Shown one piece after another: positions 6,548 to 14,222 of a DNA stretch of 33,703 nt. The DNA comes from JANLSO01 sp031362405 (lineage in GTDB: Bacteria > Actinomycetota > Thermoleophilia > Miltoncostaeales > Miltoncostaeaceae). Location of the stretch: the NCBI GenBank assembly GCA_031362405.1, contig JANLSO010000059.1, positions 1 through 33,703 of the forward strand. The letters run 5' to 3'. The stretch's first letter is position 1, and each line of letters opens with the position of its first letter. The notes under the pieces were generated by a model, which had not been told where the DNA came from, did no database searches, and saw only the letters and a program-made list of their open reading frames with translations. The position numbers were made by a program, and so were the translations under genes.

Positions 6548-8419
6548 CTACCCGAGATGCTCGTCGAAGTAACACCACCGCCAGGCCTCACCCGGTTCGA
6601 TGCTGCGCATCACGGGATGGCCGGTCTCGGCGAAGTGGCCGTTCGCATGCATGCCGACCGACGAGTCGCAGCACCCGACGTGCCCGCAGTCGAGGCAAAG
6701 TCGAAGATGAACCCAGGTGGTGCCGTCGCGCAGACATTCCTCACACGCACCCGGTGTGCGTGGCGGCACAAAGAGCGGTGCGCGGTCGAGATGCTCGCAG
6801 ACACCGGCGCGGATACTCGCGACGCGCAGCTCACCCTCGCGGACCCGGTCGACATCGTCGACCGGGTCGAGCAGCGACTCCTCGAGGTCAACCGCCGCCA
6901 TGGCGGCGCGCAGAACCTCGTCATCGACGACCCCCGCATCGCGGGCCCGGATGATCGTCTGGCGTTCCGCCGCGAGCATCTGGAGTCGCAGCCGACGGTA
7001 GACCGCGGCCGGTGGTTCGATATCCGTCTGTGACCGGCCGAGTCGTTCCCACGCTCCGTTCGCACGCCGCTCGGCGCGGGTGCGCAACTGGCTGATGACC
7101 TCCACGGGATCGTCAGGCCCCCGGACCTCCTCGAGCAGGGCGAGCCCGGCGCGGGAGGCCTCGGTGATCAGCGCGGCCGATTGAAGGGCGTCCTCGGCAG
7201 GGCTGGGGGCAGGAAGGCCCAGGCGGGTGACGAGCCACGGCAGCGTGGTGCCGTGAATCAGCAACGTTCCGGCGACGACCACGAAGGCGGCCAACTGCAG
7301 CAGCTCCCGCTGCGGTGTTTCCTCGGGCAGAAGAAAGACGGCGGCCAGTGTGACGACGCCGCGCATCCCCGACCAGGAGACCACGGCACCGGCCGCCCAG
7401 CTCCAGGCGTTGCCGCGCATTCGGGCGGTGCCGTGTCGATAGGTGGCGGTCGCGGCCATCACGTAGAGCACCCGTACAAGGATCGTCGTGGCAAGAACGA
7501 CGCCGCACACGAATACGACGCGCCCGAGCGAGAGTTCGGTTTCGTCGACCGCCTCGACGATGGGCTTCACCTGGAGGCCGATCAGAAGGAAGACAACGTT
7601 TTCGAGCATGAACTGAACCGTTCGCCAGTTGATGCTCTCGGCAAGTCGTGAGGTCGCCGATTGAAGGACTGGCGCCTTGTGGCCCAGTAGAAGGCCCGTC
7701 ACGACCACCGCAAGCACGCCTGACGCGTGAATCGCCTCCGCGGGCAGGAAGGCGACGTAGGGGGCGGTGAACGACAGGGTCGTATCGAGCACGGGATCCG
7801 TGATCCGACGACGGATCTGGGCGAGCATCCAGGTAACGGCCAACCCGATGAGAAGGCCGCCACCGACGGCAACGGCGAAGTCGCGGCCGATCTCGAGCGG
7901 TGTGACGCTCGCGGTGATCGCCGCGATGGCGGCGGTCAGGGCAACCAGCGCCGCCGCATCGTTGACGAGGCTCTCGCCTTCGAGGATCGTCACGATCCTT
8001 CGTGGCATCCCGACGCGCCGGGCCACCGCCGTCGCCGCGACGGCATCGGGCGGCGCAACAACGGCTCCGAGGGCGAATGCCGCGGCCAGCGACACCGACG
8101 GAATCACCCACCAGGTCACGAGGCCCACCACGACGGTCGTCACCCCGACGAGCACCACCGCCAGCAGAAACAACGCTTCCTTTGTGGCGGCGAAGTCGAC
8201 GAGCGATGTGCGGATCGCCGCGGCGTAGAGAAGGGGCGGGAGCAGTCCCACAAGCACCAGGTCGGGGTTCAGCTCGAAGGTCGGGATCCCCGGTAAGAAC
8301 GACGCCCCGACGCCGACGACCACCAGCACGAGCGGCGCCGACCAGCCCATCCGGCGCGACAGCCCGGCGACGAACGCAACGGTGATGACGAGCGCCAGAA
8401 GTTCGAGGCCGCTTTCCAC
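6548..8419 (-). CDS. CPA1-type Na+/H+ antiporter with C-terminal UBP zinc finger
   Basis: A 623-residue membrane protein. About the first 400 residues form the many transmembrane segments of a CPA1/NhaP-type cation:proton antiporter, exchanging Na+ or K+ for H+ across the inner membrane. The motif LGAVVAPPDAVAATAVARRV and the ILEGESLVNDAAALV block hold the acidic residues used for ion transport. A soluble helical region follows (RLRLQMLAAERQTIIRARDAG). The last 65 residues are a UBP-type zinc finger with CEECLRDG, LCLDCGHVGCCD and HANGHFAETGHPV. GTG 8419 is chosen because the membrane domain begins at once (VESGLELLALVIT); upstream residues in the frame look non-coding. The finger may sense a ligand or a free protein terminus, by analogy with UBP fingers; this is inference. 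Confidence 0.9.
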   Translation of the reverse strand: MESGLELLALVITVAFVAGLSRRMGWSAPLVLVVVGVGASFLPGIPTFELNPDLVLVGLLPPLLYAAAIRTSLVDFAATKEALFLLAVVLVGVTTVVVGLVTWWVIPSVSLAAAFALGAVVAPPDAVAATAVARRVGMPRRIVTILEGESLVNDAAALVALTAAIAAITASVTPLEIGRDFAVAVGGGLLIGLAVTWMLAQIRRRITDPVLDTTLSFTAPYVAFLPAEAIHASGVLAVVVTGLLLGHKAPVLQSATSRLAESINWRTVQFMLENVVFLLIGLQVKPIVEAVDETELSLGRVVFVCGVVLATTILVRVLYVMAATATYRHGTARMRGNAWSWAAGAVVSWSGMRGVVTLAAVFLLPEETPQRELLQLAAFVVVAGTLLIHGTTLPWLVTRLGLPAPSPAEDALQSAALITEASRAGLALLEEVRGPDDPVEVISQLRTRAERRANGAWERLGRSQTDIEPPAAVYRRLRLQMLAAERQTIIRARDAGVVDDEVLRAAMAAVDLEESLLDPVDDVDRVREGELRVASIRAGVCEHLDRAPLFVPPRTPGACEECLRDGTTWVHLRLCLDCGHVGCCDSSVGMHANGHFAETGHPVMRSIEPGEAWRWCYFDEHLG

Positions 8420-8616
8420 GATCGTCAGATGATGCCGGTTTGCCGGGTGTCGACGCCCCTGCCCTGGGAGCCGGTTTCGAAATGCCAGGAACGCGACCGA
8501 CCCGCGCCTTGTGACACCGTGACCTTCGCGACGGGATGACAACCAGCGCCAAGATCTTAAGTCCACCTCGCACGGGCTGAATGATGCCGGCTCGGACTGA
8601 CTTCCCGCCCACGGCC
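8420..8616. other. intergenic, nothing recognised
   Basis: About 200 bases separate the MarR-PDZ gene from the antiporter gene, both on the minus strand. I see no coding potential, strong hairpin or clear promoter. The gap is long enough for an independent antiporter promoter. Confidence 0.4.
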
Positions 8617-9516
8617 TCAGACGTGATGCTCGCCTCGCGTCGTGCGTCCGCCGCCAGTGGGGGGCGCCGCCCGCGGACGAGCCGAATCGGTGAGGCGAAT
8701 CGTGACGCGCTGCTCGTTCAGGCCCCGCAGGAGCGTGATCTGAACCCCGTGTGCCGTCGTTGCCTCGCCGATCGCCATGTGCAGCGACGCGATGCAGCGC
8801 AACTCGCGGCTCCCCACCGAGCGCAGGACATCGCCGGTGCGGATGCCCGCCGCCGCGGCCGGCCCGGTCTGGTCGACCGTCCGCACCAGCAATCCCGGGG
8901 TGGCCGGCAGCCCGACCGACTCGCGCATGGCGACGGCGACGTGTGCCGGGGCAAGGGTGAGGCCAAGGCGCGCTGACCCGTCCGGGGTCGCGGTTGAGCC
9001 CTCGAACTCGACGAGCAGGGTGCGCAGCAAGCCGGCCAGAAGATCTCGCTCGTCGTCGGAGAGCGCGGCCAAGAGGCGCCGCTCGTTGTCGAGATGAGCC
9101 GGCACGACCCGTTCGAAGACGTCGCGACCACGCGCGGTGAGGGTGATGAGCGTGGTTCGCTTTGACGCGGGATCGGGCCGCCGCTCGACAAGGCCCTCCT
9201 CGACGAGGCGGTCGATGCGCACACTGATCGTCCCCGACGTCAGGCCCAGCTCATCCATCAGGCGCCGCTGGCTGATGCCACGCTCGTCGCCAATGCGGGC
9301 GAGCGTCACGAGCACCGCGAAGTCAGACGATCCGAGCCCGTAAGGGGCAAAGACGGCCTCGATGGCGGTATCGAGATGGCCGCGCAGGCGCCCGAGGCGG
9401 GTGATCACGCCGACCGGAGCGAAGTCGAGATCGGGACGTTGCCCGCGCCACGACTCCAGCAGAGCATCGACCGAATCGTGGGGGATCGACTCCCCGGGGC
9501 GTTTGCTGGTACCCAT
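8617..9516 (-). CDS. MarR-family transcriptional regulator fused to a PDZ domain
   Basis: This 299-residue protein begins with a MarR winged helix, about residues 25-165. It includes FAVLVTLARIGDERGISQRRLMDELGLTSGTISVRIDRLVEEGLVERR and the wing DPASKRTTLITLT. Residues about 190-280 form a PDZ domain: GLLVRTVDQTGPAAAAGIRTGDVLRSVGSREL and ITLLRGLNEQRVTIRL. A MarR protein with a PDZ module is unusual, since MarR ligands normally bind between the dimer helices; the PDZ domain could bind peptide C-termini. ATG 9516 is chosen because a TATGAT -10 element ends seven bases upstream, fitting a leaderless transcript, and no Shine-Dalgarno is present. ATG 9528 is the alternative. It probably represses itself and the divergent DJ-1 gene. 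Confidence 0.88.
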   Translation of the reverse strand: MGTSKRPGESIPHDSVDALLESWRGQRPDLDFAPVGVITRLGRLRGHLDTAIEAVFAPYGLGSSDFAVLVTLARIGDERGISQRRLMDELGLTSGTISVRIDRLVEEGLVERRPDPASKRTTLITLTARGRDVFERVVPAHLDNERRLLAALSDDERDLLAGLLRTLLVEFEGSTATPDGSARLGLTLAPAHVAVAMRESVGLPATPGLLVRTVDQTGPAAAAGIRTGDVLRSVGSRELRCIASLHMAIGEATTAHGVQITLLRGLNEQRVTIRLTDSARPRAAPPTGGGRTTRGEHHV

Positions 9517-9545
9517 TGACCAAATCATAGGGAACGAATAGCGTC
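9516..9545 (+). promoter_or_regulatory. promoter for DJ-1 gene, overlapping the marR start region
   Basis: On the plus strand TTGACC (9516-9521) and TAGCGT (9539-9544) are separated by 17 bases, a good sigma-70-type pair. Its -35 box lies over the first bases of the marR start and close to the minus-strand -10 (TATGAT, 9529-9524), so the two promoters overlap and could compete. Confidence 0.55.
9524..9529 (-). promoter_or_regulatory. -10 element of the MarR-PDZ gene (leaderless)
   Basis: Read on the minus strand this is TATGAT, followed by seven bases and then ATG 9516. That is the spacing expected if transcription starts on the A of the start codon, a common arrangement in actinobacteria. 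Confidence 0.5.
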
Positions 9546-9552
9546 TTAAAAG

Positions 9553-9564
9553 CTTGAATTCAAG
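9553..9564. promoter_or_regulatory. perfect palindrome CTTGAATTCAAG, likely MarR operator
   Basis: A 12-base perfect inverted repeat sits in the divergent region, just downstream of the plus-strand -10 and upstream of the minus-strand promoter. Its TTGAATTCAA centre resembles MarR/OhrR-type operators. It is well placed for the MarR-PDZ protein to control both genes. Confidence 0.6.
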
Positions 9565-9609
9565 GTGTCAGACCATGCAGTCACCGAACCCGTCAGAGGG
9601 AGCGCATCG

Positions 9610-10376
9610 ATGGCCGTCTCATCCACCGACACCCACAACGAGGTCGTCGACATCACCAGTTCCGAACGCCGACCACGCGTTCTGATGGTCGTGGCGAACC
9701 CCGGTATCTCCTCGACGCTGGGCTGGCCGGTGGGCTTTTGGGCCGCCGAGCTCTTTCACCCGTTCTCTGCCTTCACCCAGAAGCGCTACGAGGTCACGAT
9801 CGCTTCCCGGAGGGTGGGAAGGTGGAGGTCGACGCGTTGAGCGACCCTCGCGACCCGTCGAAGTGGAGCGCCGACGATCTCATCTCCATGGGCGCGCTGA
9901 ACACGCCTGAGGTACTCGCGCGCCTCGAAGACACCCCCGCGCTGCGCGACCTGACGCTCTCCGACTACGACGCGTTGGTGGTGTGCGGTGGTCAGGGGCC
10001 GATGTTCCAGTTCCGCGACCACGCCGACCTCAAGGCGACCATCGCAGCGTTCTACGAGGCCCGCAAACCGACCGCCGCGCTCTGCCACGGCACCTGCGCG
10101 CTCCTGGATGTCCAGACCTCCGACGGCGCCTACCTGATCGCGGGCAAGACCATGACCGGTTTTGCGAACGTCGAGGAGGACTACGGCGACGCGGCCGTGG
10201 GCCAAAAGATCATGCCGTTCCGCATCGAAGACGAGGCCAAGAAGCGAGGAGCGAACTTCGTCCAGGCGGGACTGTTCAAAGCCTTCGCGATCCGCGACAT
10301 GAACCTCATCACCGGTCAGCAGCAGTACAGCGGCACGAAGGTCGCCGAGCTGGTGATCGCGGCCTTGGGCGACTGA
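9610..10376 (+). pseudogene. DJ-1/PfpI family protein, one-base frameshift
   Basis: The N-terminal part (ATG 9610, with GAGGGAG seven bases upstream) reads PRVLMVVANPGISSTLGWPVGFWAAELFHPFSAF up to YEVTIAS, then leaves frame and stops at 9840. The plus-two frame continues correctly: PEGGKVEVDALSDPRDPSKW to the end at 10376. It includes the nucleophile elbow AALCHGTCALL of the DJ-1/PfpI superfamily (glyoxalase, deglycase or chaperone-like activities). One extra C in the CCC run at 9806-9808 would restore a single 255-residue protein. No other damage is seen, so this may be a recent mutation or a base-calling error rather than an old pseudogene. It is divergent from the MarR-PDZ gene and likely controlled by it. 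Confidence 0.8.
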
Positions 10377-10379
10377 GAG

Positions 10380-10855
10380 ATGATCCCCAAGGACATCGCT
10401 GTCCTCGGCGCGGCACGTATCGGCGGGAGGTGGTCATCGACACGACCAACCCGTTCGGCCCCGCCCCGCACCCGGGCGTTGGCTAGACGGCCGCTGCCTT
10501 CACTGCCGTCCGAACGCTCGGTGCGCGCTACACAAAGTCGTTCAACACTCTCACCGCGGCCTTCCAAGTGGCCGCGACCGACCGACCCGAGGATCAGAGG
10601 ATCGTTCAGTGGCTCTGCGGCGACGACGAGGAGGCGACGAGCATCGTCGCTGGGCTGATTGAGGACGCCGGCTACGTTCCCGTGAACCTTGGAGCCGTCG
10701 CCGGCTGCGCGGTCATGGAGGCCCCGCGGCGCCCGGGGGCCGTCTACGGAGAAGAGTGGAGGCTCGCCGAGGCACGTGGTGTCGTCGAGGCGGTGAGCGA
10801 CGGGCGACCGATCCCCGCGACTCTCACCACGGTGACGCCGGGTGGTAGCCGTCGG
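10380..10855 (+). pseudogene. F420-dependent NADP reductase-like remnant with internal deletion and stop
   Basis: The 5' end reads MIPKDIAVLGAARIGG, the start of a nucleotide-binding Rossmann fold (normally GAGRIGG). The sequence then jumps, in another frame, to VVIDTTNPFGPAPHP, skipping most of the first domain (tens of residues), and meets a TAG at 10484-10486. The same frame resumes with GARYTKSFNTLTAAFQVA, IVQWLCGDDEEATSIVAGLIEDAGY and MEAPRRPGAVYGEE, all typical of NADPH:F420 reductase-like proteins. Deletion plus nonsense codon mean it is not functional. It begins three bases after the DJ-1 stop, so the two probably formed an operon. Confidence 0.7.
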
Positions 10856-10885
10856 CTGGCTCTCCTGTCGGCGTGGCGCAGGGCG

Positions 10886-10926
10886 TTCGTGCACAGAGCG
10901 GTGCCAGGCACCGATCTGTGCACGAA
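10886..10926. repeat. 41-base near-perfect palindrome (REP-like), core CGGTGCCAGGCACCG
   Basis: Two 20-base arms, starting TTCGTGCACAGA and ending TCTGTGCACGAA, pair with a single mismatch around one central base. It lies between the decayed F420-type reductase (+) and the decayed propeller gene (-). The 15-base centre matches the palindrome at 5283-5317, while the outer arms are unrelated. It could work as a terminator, but the shared core suggests a mobile or REP-like element. Confidence 0.8.
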
Positions 10927-10947
10927 GCTCCCTGGAGGCTGCGACCG

Positions 10948-12560
10948 TTAGCCGCCCAGGCTCGCAGGATTCGTCGTCTTGAGGACGCTCACGACCGATG
11001 ATCCGTCTCCCTGGCGCACGCCGTTGCCGCCCCAGTAGGCGACGAAAGTCGTTGTCTTGAGTCGGAAGCTCAGCTGAAGCTGCCGTTGGCGGCGACCGTT
11101 GTGACCTGTGAGCCGAAACCGCTGACGGTGACGATGACGCGCTCGCCGCCGACCGCTTCGGTGAGGCGACCTCGAACGGTGACCGTCGTCGGCTTTGGTG
11201 ATGGCCTTCACCGAGGGCTTCAGCGTGAGGGTGGTCGGCGCGCCCGCCTGGCCGCCGGTCGCGGTGCTGAACACGCCCCCCTCGGCCCCGAGCAGGTAGT
11301 CGGTCGTGCCGTCCGACGCACCGGCGAGCAGGCTTTGGCGACCGACGAGCTGGGTTGGAACGTGTCGCCGCCGTTGGCGATGCGCAGCACCCAGCCGCCC
11401 GGGTTCTCGGCGTCGAACCCGCTCGTCTCGAGCACGACGTAGCTGACCTTCGTGTTGACGGCGACGACATCCGTGATCAGCGTCGGGCTGATGGTCGCGG
11501 TCCGCGGCACGGCCAGGGTGACGTCGGTCCACTTCTTGCCGAGGTTGGTCGTGACATACAGGTGGCGACTCGTGGACTAGAGGACGCACGCGCCCCTCAC
11601 GGTGCAGTCGATCGATGCGAGCCCAACCTGCTTCGTGCCGACCATCGGACGCTCCACCAGCGTCCACTTCGTGCGATTGTTCGCCGAGAACGGGAGGCCT
11701 TTGCCGACGAGAAGCAGGCCCTTGCGGACAGGCATCAGCTTTGTGTCGAACTTCGCCTTACGCACGAGGGGATCGGTGACGCGATCGAAGCTGCCTCCGT
11801 CGTCGATGCAGACGCGCCTGCGAGCGGCCCAGCAGCGCGATGCGCCCGGGTCCGAAGGCGACCACCGACGAGTGTTGGCATCCGGACCAGGGTCGAGGAT
11901 CTGCCGGCTCGCGCCTCGGTTGGCCGTCTTCCAGAGGTCGCAGCCCGCATCCAGTGCGTCGCCGGTCGTCGCGTCGAAGAAGCTTGGCGAGGTGGTGGGC
12001 TGCGAGGTGGGGACGCTCCCCGTAACCCAGGTTGCGCCCTTGTCGAGGACGGCGATACGCCGCGAAAACGACATCCCACCGTCGGCCGTCGACAGCGCGG
12101 TGCCGTCCCCCAGCAACGCGAAACCGTCCTTGGCGTCTCTGAACTGGGCCTCGACGAGGGGCACTGCGCAGCATTTTCACGCCCGGCAAACGCCACGCGC
12201 TGGGTGGTGGCACCGTGGTCGTCGGAGCGCCGCACGGCGCAGCCGCCGCTGACCGAGATCGCCGCGCCACGATCGGGTTCACCCGGGTGGCGCCGCGGTC
12301 GTCCCGGACGGAAGGCCGAGCCATGTGGATCCGCCGTCGTCGCTGCGAAGAAGTGTTCCGAGCTCGCCGATCGCGTACCCCGTCGACCCGGAGAACGACG
12401 TCGGAAGTGTTCTCGCGCCGGGGAGCAGGAGACGACCACGACCACCCGGGTGACCGGTTCCGGAGCCGAAGGCTGATGGGGCGGCGAGCGCCGCGACTCC
12501 CACACAGCGAGTATCGAACGTCGCACGACCGGCGAGCTCGTCATCTGCCACCTCGGGTTT
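10948..12560 (-). pseudogene. secreted Asp-box (BNR/Ycf48-like) beta-propeller protein, multiply disrupted
   Basis: Read from high to low coordinates, Asp-box-like strands occur in at least three frames: LLRSDDGGSTWLGLPSG, AVRRSDDHGATTQRVAF, LSTADGGMSFSRRIAV, LWKTANRGAS, CIDDGGSFDRV, YVTTNLGKKWTDVTL and LRIANGGDTFQPSS. They fit one propeller of about 500 residues. Frame changes fall near 12290, 12165, 11350 and again between 11200 and 11070. A TAG at 11577-11579 interrupts an otherwise continuous frame (GACVL, stop, STSRHLYV). The last part ends FVAYWGGNGVRQGDGSSVVSVLKT. So many lesions indicate genuine decay. Such proteins are usually extracellular repeat proteins of uncertain role. Confidence 0.75.
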
Positions 12561-12809
12561 GGGATTCGCCATGAGAAGACAGCGAGTCGGTGCGCGTTTG
12601 TATCACCACTGCGACAAAGTCTCGGCAAGCCCCGCGCGATGATTTGGGTTGTGCGGCAAACCCGCCTCGCCAGGATGCCTTCGGACACACAAAAGCTCTC
12701 AATAGTTCTGGAAAGCGATTGTCGGTGTCGCTCATGCGTGGGATCGTCGCCCTGCACTTCATGCGGCTGGCCCCAAAGCCACCGCGACATCCGGCAGGGA
12801 GGCACGGAG

Positions 12810-14132
12810 ATGTCCACTGTCCGATTCGGCCGCGTCGTGGCGGCACTCGTTGTCGGGGTGCTGTTGGCGCTCGGGGCCGCAACTCAGGCTTTCGCGGCGC
12901 CCGTGACGATCCGGGTCCTTGATCTTGGCGCGCCGTCGCTTGGGCAGTCGTTACCGATCGCCGCTCCGACGGGAGGCACGTTCAGTGCTGATCCGGGGCG
13001 GGCACTCATCCGCGTGACACGGGGCGGCGGCGCGGTTTCTGAGATTACCGCCTGGTGCGTGGAATCGACCCGCACGATCGATCAGGCGATCGACTACACC
13101 TCCAGCCTGCAGACACCCGCCGACACGCCCGAGCTTGCGGGCCCGGGCTACCAGGCGGCGGGCTGGCTGATGGGTTCCGCCGATGGGCTGATCGCCGCCG
13201 CCGCCGACACGCCCGTCGAGGCCGCCGCAATCCAGATCGCGGTCTGGCAGCTCACCGGTCAGGCCGCCGATGTCGCTGCGCCGACCCCAAATGCGGCGAT
13301 CAATGCCCGCGTCGCCCAGCTGCGCGCGCTCGCCGCCGGCAAGGTTCTCGTCTCGGCGCTTGCCGTATCGGTTCCCGCCGGCCCGGCAACGGTCGGCGCC
13401 CCGATGACGCTGACGTTCACCGGTACGCCCGGGGCCATCATCGACGTGGTCGTCAGTTCCGGCACAGCGACGCTGTCGAGCGCCCGGGTGACCCTCGGAC
13501 CCTCGGGGGGCGCCCCGGTCACCGTGACGCCATCGGCGGCGGGCGACTTCGTCGTCACCGCCACCGCAAAGGGCAGCACGCTCGAACGGGCCACCTTTGT
13601 GCCGGGCACCAAAGCCCATCAGGCGCTGGCGTTCGTGACCCCTATCACCCTCGCCACCACAGCCAAACTCACGGCGGCCTTAGCAGCACTGCCCTCCCCG
13701 CCGTCGATCGTTGGCGTCCCGGTGACCGTCGAGGTTCCCGCCGCGTTGAAGGTCACCAAAGTCGGCCAGGCGAACGTCCGTCGCGGCCGCATGATCCACT
13801 ACAAGTTGACGATCACCAACAGCAGCACGCAGACCGCGAAGCGCGTGGTCGTGCGCGATCAGCTGCCCGTGGGCACCGCGCTGCGCCGTGTACCCGACCG
13901 GGCACGCCTTGTCTCCGGCGCGGTGGTGTGGCGCATCGACGCGATTGCACCGGGTGCGCGCGTGACCCTGCGCCTCGTACTGCGAACCGATGCCGTCGCA
14001 CTCGGTGACCTGGTCAACGTCGCCTCGGTCGCTGCGGAGAACGCGGCGACGGTCCGGGCACAGACGACAACCCGCGTCGTTTCTGCCCCGCGCGTGATCC
14101 CTGCCGTCGTGGCGCCCGCCGTGACCGGCTGA
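12810..14132 (+). CDS. secreted adhesin-like protein: thioester-like domain plus DUF11 repeat
   Basis: A 440-residue protein with a clear Sec signal (FGRVVAALVVGVLLALGAATQAFAAP). The first part has ITAWCVESTRTID and later EAAAIQIAVWQLTGQ, a Cys...Gln arrangement like the thioester (TQXA) domains of Gram-positive surface proteins; I am not sure of this match. The middle is an Ig-like segment (GPATVGAPMTLTFTGTPG). The C-terminal 120 residues form a DUF11 domain (LKVTKVGQANVRRGRMIHYKLTITN, VRDQLPVGT, VNVASVAAEN). No LPxTG motif or C-terminal anchor is present, so it is probably released or non-covalently held. GGGAGG lies seven to eight bases before the ATG. It converges on the peroxidase gene. 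Confidence 0.75.
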   Translation: MSTVRFGRVVAALVVGVLLALGAATQAFAAPVTIRVLDLGAPSLGQSLPIAAPTGGTFSADPGRALIRVTRGGGAVSEITAWCVESTRTIDQAIDYTSSLQTPADTPELAGPGYQAAGWLMGSADGLIAAAADTPVEAAAIQIAVWQLTGQAADVAAPTPNAAINARVAQLRALAAGKVLVSALAVSVPAGPATVGAPMTLTFTGTPGAIIDVVVSSGTATLSSARVTLGPSGGAPVTVTPSAAGDFVVTATAKGSTLERATFVPGTKAHQALAFVTPITLATTAKLTAALAALPSPPSIVGVPVTVEVPAALKVTKVGQANVRRGRMIHYKLTITNSSTQTAKRVVVRDQLPVGTALRRVPDRARLVSGAVVWRIDAIAPGARVTLRLVLRTDAVALGDLVNVASVAAENAATVRAQTTTRVVSAPRVIPAVVAPAVTG

Positions 14133-14153
14133 CCCCTCCGTGGCGGTCACCCA

Positions 14154-14203
14154 ACGCAGCAACGAAACGGGCGGCCCGTAGGCCGCCCGTTGTGTTGCTG
14201 CGT
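14154..14203. terminator. nested two-stem hairpin terminator between convergent genes
   Basis: The outer stem is ACGCAGCAAC with GTTGCTGCGT (10 base pairs). The inner stem is AACGGGCGGCC with GGCCGCCCGTT (11 base pairs), around a CGTA loop. It lies between two converging stop codons (14132 and 14223) and should stop transcription from both sides. No long T run is present on either strand. Confidence 0.85.
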
Positions 14204-14222
14204 CTGAGGCTCTTCTTCGTGT

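Noticed and set aside
9565..9609. GTG 9565 as start of the DJ-1 gene
   Set aside because: It lies on the operator palindrome without a ribosome binding site, while ATG 9610 has GAGGGAG at ideal distance.
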